Of a stretch of 64,000 bases of DNA, positions 35,448 to 47,300 are shown one piece after another. Below the pieces are notes generated by a model that did not search any database, was not told the DNA's origin, and saw only the letters and a list, made by a program, of their open reading frames with translations. Position 1 is the stretch's first letter; every line of letters starts with the position of its first letter. Made by a program: the position numbers and the translations under genes. Source of the stretch: Certhia americana (Eukaryota > Chordata > Aves > Passeriformes > Certhiidae); NCBI GenBank assembly GCA_018697195.1, contig CM031878.1, forward strand, positions 8,323,786 to 8,387,785. The letters run 5' to 3'.

Positions 35448-38400
35448 TTAGCTGGAGCTGCCCTGTTCTGCCTTCAGCACCTCCGTAGCAGGAGAGCGGG
35501 AGTCCTCGTGGGCTGGAGGCATTTCCTCTTGGGTCTTCACAGCTTGTGGCTTGGTCAGTGTGGTGTATATCCCCAGGGCCTGGAGGGAATGAGACAGTCA
35601 TAGGGAGGAAAGAAGAGGGACAGGGCCCAGCATGGTGCTCTCTTCACCTCCCCAGAGCAAGACTCACTTGGGTGAGGGCAAGAATGGTGTGGGTTTGAAG
35701 GGACCATAAAAGGTTCTTTTTCTAACCCCTCGTCACAGGCAGGGACACTCCACACTGCACCAGGCTGCTTGGAGCCCAAATCAACCTGACCTTGAACACT
35801 TCCCAGGATGGGGCATCCCACAGCTTCTCTGAGCAACCTGTTCCAATGCCTCACCACCCTCACAGGGAAGAATTTCTTTTGTAAATCTAATCTCAACTTA
35901 CTCATTCAGTTTAAAGCAATTCCTCCTCATCCTATCATTACATGCCCTTGTAAAGTATCTCCCCATCTCCCTTGTAAGCCCCTTTTATAGGTATTGGAAA
36001 GTGCCACAGAGCCCTTCTCTTCTCCAAGCTGAACAATCCAAATTCCCTTAGTCTTTTCTCATAGCAGAGGTGCTCCATCCCTCTGATCATCTTGGTAGCC
36101 TCCTCTGGGCTCACTCCACAGGTCCCTGTCCCTTCTGTGCTGTGCCCCAGCTCTGGATGCAGTGCTCCAGGTGTGTCTCAGCAGAGCAGAGCAGAGGGGC
36201 AGAATCCCCTCCCTGCCCTGCTGCCCACGGGGCTCTGGATGCAGCCCAGGACACACTGACCTGTGCGACCATGTTGGTGACATCACCGGTGTTGGCAGGC
36301 AGCAGAACGGTGTTGGAGTCTTTGGCAATCTTGGAGAAAGCGTTCACGTACTGCTCTGCCACAGACAGGGAGGCAGCAGCATTGCCATGCTGGGGACAGA
36401 GGGAAAAGTCACGTGCCACCAACAGCTCATCCCTGCCTGTATCCCCAGCCCACCCCAGTCCTACACAGATCCTCACTCCCTGCTGAAGGTGCCAGGGAGT
36501 GTCCAGGAGAAAGCCAGGTGCCACCGTGCCCAGTTTTACCTCCCCAAGTGCCAGCACCAAAGCAGCAGCTGCTCCAGGTAGCCATCACTCACCTGCTGTG
36601 CCAGAGCAGCTGCCAGGAGCTGAATTGCCTCTGCCTTGGCCCTAGCCTTGACCAGCATGGCATTTGCTTCTCCTGCAATGAACCACAGCAAGGTGCGCAT
36701 CAGAATCACGACAAAACACTTGCAACGACTGAATCCCAACCATTTCAGAGAGTGAATCAAGACAATTTCATGCATGCATGGTTGTCTCCCTCCCAACAGC
36801 AACACTATCACGTGCCTCCTGCTGCCGGGAGGCTGGGGTGGGGCAGCAACATCAGCCTGAGGCCCCAGCAGGGAAGGATCAGAGTGGCTGAGGAAGCCTG
36901 GCTCACAGTGATGCAGCCTCTGCCTTGTAGCACCACCCCTCAGTTCAGAGGGCTATGGAACCCCACATAGTTTTAGCTCCAGGCACTACCAGCAGCTTTG
37001 TTGATTTGTTCGGCCTTCTCAGCTTCTGATGCCAAGATCTGGGCCTGCTTCTGGCCTTCAGCCACGTTGATAGCTGACTCCCTCGTCCCCTCTGACTCCA
37101 GCACTGTTGCGCGCTTCCGTCGCTCTGCCTCTACCTGCAAACACACGTCAGACACCAGCCTGCCATGGCTGTGCTGGGGAAATCCCATCTGTCAGAAAAG
37201 GATATGCTCCTCTGTTCTGCTGGGGGAAGCATAGCTTAGCAAAGCATGAAAATACAGCCGCAGAACACTCTGTGGTCTTGGCATGGGCTGATTCTGCTCC
37301 TCATGCCACACAGCCCTTCCCAGTCCCATCCCACCTCAACAGACAGTTGTTTCCCCCTCCTCTTCTTCCAGCCCAAATATCTGGTGTCTAGCTTTTCTCA
37401 AGGGGAGGACTTCAGCTCTGAGATTTGCTTCCCCATAGAACCCAGTAGGGATTTTAAAGGGAGCTGGCAGGGCTTGTTTGTTGCAGGAAGGGGCCACCAC
37501 CACAAAAATTATTAGTTAGTGATTCAGTAGCTGTACATCTGCAGCCAAAGTGCCCTCCTGAGCAAAGGGTGGGTGCTGCCAGCTCTGTACATGTAACAAT
37601 GAACTATAGCATGTATCAGCAAGTGTGGCCAGCAGGATCAGGGAAGTGATTATCCCTTTGTACTCAGCACTGGTGAGGCCACACTTCGAGTCCTGGGCAC
37701 CTTGCTGGAGCATCCAGAGAAGTGCAATGGAGCTGGGGAAGATTAGGAGCACAAGTCTGATGAGCCCTTGAGAGAGTTGGGGTTGTTTAGTCTGGACAAG
37801 AGGAGAAAAGGTCTCAAGAGGAGACCTTATCACTCTCTACAACTACCTGAAAGGAGGTTGCAGCCACATGGCGGTTTGCCTCTTCTCCCAGGTAGTCAGC
37901 AACAGGATGAGAGGACATAGTCTTAAGCAATACCAGGGGAGGTTTAGGTTGGACATTGGGAAGAATTTCTTCACAGAAGGGGTGATTAGACATTGGAATG
38001 GGCAACTGGAGAAGTGGCTGAGACACTGTTTGGGGAGATCTTTAAGCAAAGACTGGACATGGCACTTGGTGCCATGGTCTGGTTGACAAGGTAGTGTTTA
38101 GTTATAGGTTGGACTGGATGATCTGAAGGCTTTTCCCACCTTTTTGATTCTGTTTCTGCAGTGTGGAAGAGAAGGCTTCCCTCTTGTTCCAGACCTCGCC
38201 CCTAGAAAGCCTCACCTGCATCTGCATGGATTCCTTCACACGTGGGGGCACATGGATGTCCTTGATCTCGTAGCGCAGACACCGGATGCCCCAGCAGTCT
38301 GAAGCCTGGTTGATGGCATCCACAATGCTGGCATTGAGGGACTCCCGCTCCTGGGAGGCATAAAAGAAATGGCAGAGAGCAGAGAAGAGGGGCTTAGCAA

Positions 38401-41400
38401 GATAGAGGTGTCAGGAGGGAAACAGGTACCTCCCTCCCAGGCCATGGTCTGACAGAAAAAAACATCTCTACATGTTTTAGGCAGGGTCATGTGCTCCCTG
38501 CAGCTCCTGAAGGGGTCCCCACCTCCTAGGGAGGGCAGTGCCCCACACTGAAGCCACTGGGATACAACATCTGGCCTACATCTGGATACAAGATGCATGT
38601 GCAGCAAATGCATTTCCGGTTCCTTCCCAGCAAACGCTGGGAACGTTTTACCCCATGATCCAGGTCAGCAATATCCATCACTGGGGATGAGCAAAGAGTC
38701 CCTGACTCAACAAAGGTGGCCGGACCAACTGGGTCTAGGCACATGCTACCCATCACCCCCTCAAAATAACCCAGGGCAGGGTAAAAAATAGCTCCTGTTA
38801 AAAAAAAAAAGAAACAACACCCATCTCCAGGGATTCACCATTAGGTCAACTGAAACAGAAGCCATAAGCCCTCTAAGCAGAGGGCATTTTGCTGTGAAGC
38901 ACATCAGCCTGGCCATGCAGGCCATCCTGGGATTTTGGGAGACACTGTCAGCTCTGTGATCCACCTCCCCAGCTCACCCGGAAGACTCTGTCGAGTGAAA
39001 GTTTGCCAAGTTCAGATCTCATAGTGGTCTGGGCCAGCTGGGTCACTGCGTACTCAGGATCTTCCACCCCATAGCTGGCCTGAAGAGCAGAAGCACAAAA
39101 CAAGAGTGGGTGCCAAGAAGGGCCGTGAACAAGGCAGGAGAGATACACAGAGCGCTGAAGAAAGATATTGTCAGACATGCCAGCTGAAAACACGAAGTCT
39201 GGAGACTTGGGAGGAGTCAGACTGCCCAGCCCACCTGCCAGGCACGACAGAGGTTGGAAAACACATTTTGGGGAGCAGGGAGGGGGCAGAGCCAGAAGAA
39301 GGGTGCCCAAAGGGCAGGGATGGTACCTTGTAGGGATCCATAACCCGCAAGTACAGCACACCATCGATCTGCAGGGTAACATTATCTGTCAGGAGAGAAC
39401 AACAGACCCTGTTTACTGAAGTAGCACAAACAAAACATAGAAATTTCCTCTTCCACAGCACAGCTGGGCAGGCTTATCCTTTTTCACCCTGGCATAGCAG
39501 CATGGCACAGAAGAGGACTGGCTGAAATAGATCATCTTATCTAATGGCTTTGTAAAGAGGACCTTAGGTTCCCTGGACAACACTGTGATGTTCTAACACA
39601 CAACAGGTCTTGATTTTCCAGATAGAAACATTTCACACTGTAGCTCTCATAAATAAAGATTGAAGGAGGAAAAAAACAAAATAAACCACTTAAACTAAAA
39701 ATATAATAGAGCTATCCATTAACATTACATCCATTAAACCTGTTCTAAAATGCTTTCTTACAGAAACAGAAATTTCTTTTGTGGTTCAATAAAGGAAAGC
39801 ATCAGAAAAATTTATTTCTGGCCAGGTGTATTCAACTCAGCAAGAAGGGGCAGCTGCAGCTCAGAGAGAGCAGCTGGAATCTCCTGGGGTGCCCCCACTC
39901 ACAGCAACAGCCTTACAGTAAAGAGAGCTGGAGAGGGACTTTTCATATGAATATGGAGGGGCAGGACAAGGGGGAATGGCCTTAAGCTGATGGAGGACAA
40001 GCTTAGATTAGATGTTAGGAAGAAGTTCTTTACTGTGAGGGTGGTGATGCACTGAAGTAACTTGCCCTGGAAGTGTTCAAGACCAGGCTGGACAGGGCTT
40101 TGAGCAACCCAGCCAAAGGGAACGACACCCTGCCCATGGTAGGGGGGTTGGAATGAGATGAACTTTAAAGTCCTTTCTAACCCAAATCATTCAGTGATCT
40201 TGTGATTTTATGCCAAGTCTGGTTACCAAGGGACAGGGATGAGTGCAGGAGCTTGGAACAATTCCACTCATCCTCACATTGTCCCTTGCTCACCCCAGAT
40301 GCAGCAGAAGGAAAGGGGCAGGACACGGAAGCTGTTCCTCACCCAATGTGACAGCTGACTGCTCTGGGACATTAATGACGATTTCTTTGAGACTCTGGAC
40401 GTAACGAATCCGATCCAGGAGAGGGATAAGGAAGTTCAAACCCTGGGAAAAGGGTGGGATTAGATGGCTGATAGACTAGAGAGAGTCATGCAAATGAAGC
40501 CAATGCCACACACTGCAAACATGTTTTACACACAGGGAATTTCAGTTACTCAGTGCTTTTTACACCCCATCAAGGAAAATTAGTCCACGGGAAGCCAAAA
40601 GGATTTCAGCCTGGGGAACTAAGCCCACCACCCCTCTTGGATCCTCGTGCAAAGGACGCGCCTCGCCACAGCTTTAGGAACCTGCTGAATCCAGAAGGGG
40701 AGAAAAGCTGCTCCTTACAGGCTCGAGGATTCGATGGAACTTGCCCATCCTCTCCACCACCCAGGCCTCCTGCTGCGGCACAAAGAGCACCCCGATGTTC
40801 ATGGGCAGCCCGGAGTTCCAGCGGCACGGAGCTGGGGCCAGTCGTGCCGCAGGCTTCAGCTGCTGGGAGTGCTGGGGGAAGGAGATGGAGTGGGGTTGAG
40901 ACCAGCTGCTGGCACTTCAGAGCCCAGCTCCACACCTGTTACCCCATCTGGGCTCACGACCAGGAGACCAGGCAGCAAACAATGCCTCTCTAACCAGCCC
41001 ATGCTGTAAGGGTGTTCCCACAGGATGAGGCCTGGGTGCCAGGGACAGTGCTCCACTGGTGCAGGGGGGCTCACTCCCATGCCAGAACTTTCTGCACATC
41101 CTCTCACATCCACCCTGAAGCAGGGAATAAAGCCTCTCTGCCAATAAAGGCAATGAAGGTGTGTGCATGTGGGTCATTCCTGCCCCATTCAGCCCCTCTA
41201 ACATGTTCAGGCCTGCTCCCCCCTCACCTCAGTCCCAGGCCAACCCTTTCCAATAACCAATTTCCTCCCCAGTTCTAGCTGCCTCCACGGCTTCCCACAA
41301 AGAGCTGTTTTGTCTGGGCATTCCCCCACCCTCCTCCCCACAGACTCTCATTCACACAGCTTCCCTCAGCCTCCCCATATCCCAACCCAGCTCACACCTC

Positions 41401-42550
41401 CACAGCCCCACACAACAACCTCCTACAACATCCCAGCCCCATCTCACCACTCCCCGTGTTCAGTCATGCCCCCACTGGACATATCCATTTGTCCACAGCC
41501 TCCTTTGCTACCCCCCTGTACCCCAATGCCTGCCCAGCTCACCAACACCATCAACACTTCCACAGACCCCAAGAACCCTCTCTCTCAGTCCCCCTTGTAC
41601 CCTCACTTTGTCCTCTGCACCCCTCCTCCTCACATCTCCTACTCTGGTCACCCCCCTCCCACGCAAGGTGTCCCCCAAATCCTCAACACCACAACCCCAC
41701 TGACCTCCTCACTCATCTATCCTCTGCACCACCTCCCTCTCCCACCTTACTCTCTATCCCTGTCCATCCCCCACCCACACTCCAGCTCTTCCCAGCCCCA
41801 AACACTCACTCTCTCTCTCTCACTACCCTCTTCAACCTCTCTATACCTGTCTGTTCTCTACCACCGCCCCACCCTTCACCTCTACCCCTGCCCGGCTCTC
41901 CCCAGACTCCCAACACTCCCCCACTGTCCCTGCCCAATATCCCACACCCGTACACTGCACACCCCACCCCACGCCTTCCCAGCTCTCCCCACCGAGCTCT
42001 CACACCCCCAGCCCTTCACTGGACCCCAAACACCACCACACCGCCTCGCTCTCACTCCTCCCGTACCTATTTATCCTTTTCACCCCGCCGTGTCCCCAGC
42101 GCCCTATTCCTGCCCAGCTCCTCGCTACCACCCCAGCTCTCCCTGGGAGCCCCAGCACCACAGACCGCCCCTGTCTCCCCTATCCCCCAATACTCTTTTG
42201 CCCATAGCCCCCTCTAACTCTCCGCCCCGTACCCCCATCCCTGCACAACTCCCCCTCACCTCTTTCTCGGACCCGCCAAACCACCACCCCGCTAAACCCC
42301 ACCTCCCGATCCCCATGCCCGTCCGTCCTCTGCCTCCCTCCAACACCGCTTTACCCCATCCCTGCCCAGTTCCCCCCACCAGTACTTCCCAGACCCTTAT
42401 CCCGGTGCCCCCAATCCAGACACTTTCTCCCGGCCCTTCCCCACGTGGGCACCCCCCGAGTTCTCCCCGTTCCCTCCCCACTGCCCTCATTCTCCGCACC
42501 TGCAGCAGCCCGAGGCCGGGCCAGGCCCGGATCCCCGCCCGCGACAGCAT
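35448..42550 (-). CDS. STOML2: STOML2, stomatin-like protein 2
   Basis: STOML2 is an SPFH/prohibitin-family protein of the mitochondrial inner membrane, intermembrane-space side. It organises cardiolipin-rich domains, binds prohibitins and helps scaffold the YME1L-PARL protease complex. Exons: 42500-42550, 40719-40859, 40343-40442, 39327-39385, 38978-39079, 38216-38350, 36990-37134, 36593-36672, 36261-36389, 35448-35579. Phases agree and total 1074 nt, giving 357 aa (human 356). Residues 1-30 are Arg/Ala-rich and suit a mitochondrial presequence. The SPFH core (about 40-200) shows [44 protein letters not shown] and [19 protein letters not shown]. The Ala/Glu-rich coiled-coil ([20 protein letters not shown]) follows. 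The C-terminal tail (exon 10) is the most diverged part. Exon 2 has tandem acceptors, so the protein may vary by one Gln. Confidence 0.97.
35655..36252 (-). mobile_element. CR1 LINE filling STOML2 intron 9
   Basis: This is a long antisense-read CR1, oriented with the STOML2 gene. Its 3' side lies near 35690 (GAAGGGACCATAAAAGGTTC) and the conserved CTTCTCTGAGCAACCTGTTCC and AACAATCCAAATTCCCTTAG blocks follow. Its 5' truncation is at GATGCAGCCCAGGACAC, ending at about 36252. Intron 9 spans 35580-36260, so the element makes up nearly all of it and ends a few bases inside the donor. Confidence 0.88.
37590..38155 (+). mobile_element. CR1 LINE 3' portion, plus orientation
   Basis: It includes the sense block CTCAGCACTGGTGAGGCCACACTTCGAGTCCTGGGC, then AGAGTTGGGGTTGTTTAGTCTGGACAAGAGGAG, GGACATTGGGAAGAATTTCTTCACAG and the tail GATGATCTGAAGGCTTTTCC...TGATTCTGTTTCTG. 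It is in STOML2 intron 6, opposite to the gene. Confidence 0.88.
39800..40215 (+). mobile_element. CR1 LINE 3' portion, plus orientation
   Basis: It carries AGCTTAGATTAGATGTTAGGAAGAAGTTCTTTACTGTGAGGGTGGTGATGCACTG, then the GACCAGGCTGGACAGGGCTTTGAGCAACC block, and ends near TCATTCAGTGATCTTGTGATTTT. It is in STOML2 intron 3, opposite to the gene. Confidence 0.88.
41230..42480. repeat. C-rich, strand-asymmetric low-complexity block in STOML2 intron 1
   Basis: The plus strand is dominated by C, T and A with very little G over more than 1 kb. Runs such as CCCCAC, CTCCCC and a CTCTCTCT stretch near 41810 are frequent. In the sense (minus) strand of STOML2 this is G-rich DNA with many G-runs, starting close to the promoter. 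The bias removes stop codons and creates a spurious 482-codon plus-strand open frame (41310-42758). There is no simple repeating unit. Confidence 0.85.
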
Positions 42551-42740
42551 CGCCCGCCCCGCTCGGCCCCGCTCGGCCCCGCCGCCGCCGCTCCCACACT
42601 CCCGCAAGGCCCCCGGGCCGCGCCGCTTCCGGGTGCGCCGCCCGCATCGCTCCCTCCGGCTCCTCCACCCGCGGCCGCTGGTTCCGCCCTCCCGCCATTC
42701 TTTACCGCGACAGCCCCGGTCTCATTCTGGAGCTCCAAAC
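42430..42740 (-). promoter_or_regulatory. STOML2: STOML2 CpG-island promoter
   Basis: This is a CpG- and GC-dense block around the first STOML2 exon (42500-42550), with tandem GCTCGGCCCC motifs at about 42559-42580 and several GC boxes. It lies between the STOML2 start codon and the presumed ATOSB polyadenylation signal at 42746-42751. The promoter is therefore squeezed into roughly 200 bases. No TATA box was seen. Confidence 0.7.
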
Positions 42741-42745
42741 GGACG

Positions 42746-42751
42746 TTTATT
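42746..42751 (-). terminator. ATOSB: Probable ATOSB polyadenylation signal
   Basis: AATAAA on the minus strand occurs in TAATTTAATAAACG, about 1.64 kb after the ATOSB stop codon and about 196 bases upstream of the STOML2 start codon. I saw no other canonical signal between the stop codon and this point. It implies a long 3' UTR running up to the STOML2 promoter. Confidence 0.5.
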
Positions 42752-44388
42752 AAATTAGAAACGAACACGAAAAGTACCGGCACGGCTTTCGCGAGCCCGC
42801 AGGGCGACGGGGAGAGGGGCAGCGCCGGTGTCATGGCGGCCGCCGAGCCCCGCTGGCCAGGGCAGTGGGGAGGGAGAGCGGCTGAGGGAGGGTTCAGATC
42901 CACGGTTCGGGGGAGTCACGGCCCCGGCTTGAGGGGGAGCAACCCCCGGTGTGAGGGGGGTTCAAAGCCTTCCTTTGGGGGATTCAGGCCCCCAGTGTGA
43001 GTACACGGACAGGTTCAGCCTTCCTCAGCCCACCGCAGCACGGCCAGAGACCCCCGGCCAGGGCAGAGCAGGGCCTCGCCCCCACCCTCCCCAATCCATG
43101 TCCCATCCCCACACTGAGCCCCTGCTGGGGTCTCAGCCCCAGCGGTGGGAGTTGATGGGGCCGGCGCTGTCTTGCTCCCTCTGACGGAGGGGCTGAGGAT
43201 CCGCAGAGCCAGGGCTGGCAGGGGGAGCCTTGCCGGGACCCTCAGAGGGCAGAGGGGCGATACAGACAGGGAATGCGCAAGTTTGTTTTACCCTCGGCCC
43301 TGCCCCTCCGACTGCCCCGGCCTGGCTTCTCTCAGTCCCGCTCCTGAGGACCCAGCCCAACCTCCAGAGTTTGATGTTCTCTGTTGCTTCCCAGGGATTG
43401 CTGGAGCTCCTGATCATCCTCCAGCCCCGATCACGCTGCCGGCAGACCCCTGCCCAAAGCTGCCTCCTGTATCAACCCACACTCACAGACAGTGCAAGGT
43501 TCCATTTTTTTTTTTTTTTGGCAATCTTCTCAGATCCACAGCTCACGTGCTCTGGAGGCTCTTGCCCAGAGGGCTATCCCCATATTCCTGCAAAGAGCCC
43601 CAGATCCCCATCCACGTGGCAGCTGTGTCTCTTACCTTCAGGAACCTAACAGTGGCTACTTCCTTTACAGCCACAGGCCTCTTGAGGTCTGGCTTGTCCT
43701 AAAATACTCAGAAGATAAGTGTAGGCCTCCCCAAACTGCTTGGAGTTGGACTGGCCCTGCAAAGCTGGTGCCAGCGAGGCTCAGCTTGTCACAGGGCTTT
43801 TAAAACACCCCTGACCTGGGAGGTGCACCCTGTGTGAGCACTGGGTCACTCTCCCTTCCATGGGCTGAGGCATCCCTGCCCCATGTCATCCTCACAGTCC
43901 CCACAACCCTGCCCGAACACGGGCAGCCTGGTGCAGGCAGGGCTGGGGGGAAGAACAAGCACAGCACCTCTGATCCTCTGCATAAGCCTCCTCTGTGCTC
44001 CCAGCGACAATAAATACTAATAAATACAAATTCTTCCACACCCTCTGCTCCCAGACCTGGGACTATAGTGTGGGTGGTCTTACTCACAGCTCCAGTCCAA
44101 CTCTTCACTCCACACCCACCCACCTCAGCCACAACCAAGTCTCCAAGCTGGGAGCAGTGCCAGCAGAAGGCTTGGGCATGTCCCTGGAGTGCCAGGGCTG
44201 CTCTTCAGCCCCTGCCCCTCTTGGTGAAGCCTCCTGGGTGATCCCAGCCCTGCTGCAGAGGTGGTGTCTGTGCTGGTCAGGAGGGTGTGTGATATCTCAA
44301 AGCAGTGCTTGCTGGCCCTTTACTCATCTATACCCAGAGTGCTGGGCTGGAGGCTCCCCAGTGGCCCTGGGCAGGGGGGTGAAGAAGG
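42752..44388 (-). other. ATOSB: Probable ATOSB 3' UTR
   Basis: No exon or CR1 block was recognised between the ATOSB stop codon (44389-44391) and the AATAAA at 42746-42751. It contains a plus-strand T-run at 43505-43519 (an A-run in the transcript) and two AATAAATAC-like motifs near 44007-44025 that are on the plus strand and not usable for this gene. The UTR assignment follows from the single polyadenylation signal. Confidence 0.45.
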
Positions 44389-47300
44389 TCAGGCCCGGGG
44401 TGAGTAGCAGGGGTTCCGTGGCATCTCTGTGAAGGATTTCAGTTCGTAGGGGATCCCCGAATCCACCTCGATTGACTTGCGGGAGAAAAGCAGCCGAATG
44501 TCGTCATGAAGGTAGATCTTCCCCGACTTGGAGCTGTGAAACCTGCGTGAAGATGAGCAGGGCAGAGGGACCTCAGGCTCCCCAGGCAAGGACAGGGCAT
44601 CCTCAGTGAGGTTACAATGCCCTTGACTACTCTGGCCCCTGGTAAAGGTGACCACCCCCTGGCTGCCTTCAGAGAGACAGAGACAGCTGCCCTTGGGCAG
44701 GGTGGCACCTCCAACCTCCCCAAAGGAGCACCTGTTCTGTACTCCTCCTCAGTCCCTCTTCCTGTCTCACAGGCTTCAAACATGTTGGAGAGGAGCCCAA
44801 GGATGACCTTGGGGCAGGTGCCTGTCCCCCCTGGCATGCTTTACCTTAGATGCATCAGGTAGCAGAGGACCCTGCGGGGTGGGCTGGCACCCAGTGGGTC
44901 ACTGGGGGCCACTGTGGACCCCTCCTCCTCTCCCACGGGCACCAGGAAGATGCGATGGCGTAGGAAGGTCATGTGGTTGGCCGGCATGTCCTGGAAGTCG
45001 TATGTCACCAAGAACATCTTCACCACAGTCTTGTTGGGGTTAAATAAGGTCTGGGGGCAGAGGGATAGGGGGTGAGACTGAGAAGGATGCAGGGCAGAGG
45101 TGGGACATCTCGGAGCAGAAGCTGCTGGACCAAGGTTCCAGAAAACCCCACACCAGCCTTAGAGGGCTTAGCCTGAGTGTCATAGGTCAGTCTTTTCCAC
45201 CCACCTTCATACCTGTGTTCCTTTTCCATCACATCCCACTATACATAGACACTTTTCTGCCAAAACCCTCACCCACCTCTTCCTTCCCTGATTCTCCCAT
45301 CACGTGTCTCCCTGACAGCACACTTTGTACCCTGTGCTTTCCTATGCTATGCTGTCTTGGTAGCCACATAACCTCTCTGCAGCAGACACCCCTTCCAGCT
45401 GCTGCCTGGCCTAACAACATCATGGAGCAACCCCCCAAAAAGCAGGGCAACCAGAGCCCAACCAGTCTCATCCCCACAGTGCCACTGCAGGCCAGGGAAT
45501 GACTCACCACTTGGATGGTTCCAGCTTTGGGGACACTGTAACCCTTCTTTCCCAAGGCCTCCAAGTCAATCACTCCCTGGGACAAAATAAACAGCTTGTG
45601 AGAGGGAGAAAACCAAAGGAGAGGCCAGCTGGGAACCAGCATGAGCCTGAGACTCCCTCACTGGAAACATCTGGCACAAGTCAGCAAGAAGACCCCCAAC
45701 TCAGCCCCTCTCCAAACCAGAAGCAGCAACAGAGACCTCTCTAACAAGAGAGGTGATGACAATGACAACCATTAAACAGCAGGGCCTATGTATGTTCCCT
45801 CTTCTTTCCCTTTTTGATTTTTTGGGTTAAAGACTGCTCCTGGCACAGGCAGCCATCTCCACAAGCAGGCAGTTGCTTGAGCTACCCACTACAGTGAGGG
45901 GCTGCCCCAGGGTGCCAGGGTACAGCGTCCCACAGCTCCCCCACATCCACGTACCAGGAAAGGCGAGGGCACGCTGTGTTCAGAGATGTCGAAGTAGGTG
46001 ACGTCGACAGGCAGGGTGACATGCTGGGGACAGTAGGAGCCACTGGCACCGATCTCTGCCGTGAAACCCTCGATCCTTCCCGATGGTGCAAAGCGCCCCT
46101 TCAGGATAGACTCCTGAGAGGAGAGGGAAGGGTTAGGGCATCTCAAACACCAGCCCTACCCCCTGCTCCAGGTGAAGTCATCCCCATCCTCACTGCACCT
46201 GACTGCTTACCCTTGTGTGCCCAGAGACCTCGCTTTGAGACAGACCCACCCAGAACTGCTGGGATAACACCAACCATCTAACAGGGAGAAGAAGCAAGAG
46301 TGCCTCAGCTCAGCCTCACAGCACCTACCTCAGCAGGTTCCACACAAGGATCTGCTCCCAAGGCTCAGCCATGCTGTTGGTGGCTTTGTGGTGGCTTTGT
46401 GGTGGTCACTGCACGCCAGGTTTTTTGGGGATAATCAGCCCAGCCCCACACCAGGGCTCCCATCAGGTTCAGCCTCTCATGCTCATTGCTAGCCCTGCCT
46501 GGAGTTCCAGGACCCACCTCCCACCACTAGATGGGCACTGTTACCTCAAAGTTGCCCAGCAGAGCATGGCTGACAGTGGTGGTGGCCCAGGGTGCTGTGG
46601 GGGACCTGGTGCCCCTCCGGAGGCTGGTCCGGAGATGTCGCCTTGGAGTGAGGAGAGAAGATTGTTGTTGGACTGAAGAGCACACAGCCCTGGGTTGTTC
46701 ATGTCCCTGGGTATGTGGAGCCCTCTCCAGGTCCCACATACTCTTGCTAGAGATTGAACCCACTTTCCTGTATCCCAGGGGAAGAAGAAACACCTCCACC
46801 CCTCCCACCCCAACACTCCCAGTCTATGGTCTTGTGGAGGGATGATACTTGGGCCAGGGTAGGGAAGAGGACTCCACCCAACCTGAACCTCCTGTGGGGC
46901 TGCAGGGTAGTGAGGTGGGCAGGCACCCTGAGTCCCCATGTCCATCCCACAGGGCTGCCAGGACACTCACGATTTGAGGCGCAGCCCACTCTTCAGCCTC
47001 CTCCCAACCGCAGTGCAATCTGAAGAGCTCTGGAGGGGACACAAAATGGAGAACCATGTTGGGCAGCAACCAGGGCTTGTGCACCCCTAGTGCCATCGCC
47101 CCTTGCCCTGTCCCATCGTCCCATGAGGGTCCCAGCAGATGGAACAGGCTCCTGTGCTTGGGCAGCAATCAGGACTGGAGGGGTGGCCAGCAGGGCAGCA
47201 CACGGGCTGGAGTGTCTGGTGGGGACATAGGGCTGCCCAAACCCCAAAGTGGCACAGGTGGGAGTGAGTGTGTTGGTACCCAAGGGTACAACACACTGTT

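Noticed and set aside
41310..42758. Plus-strand open frame of 482 codons, very Pro/Ser/Thr-rich
   Set aside because: It lies in STOML2 intron 1 and its first exon, in C-rich DNA where stop codons are rare. Composition follows base bias, there are no domains, and it is antisense to a certain gene.
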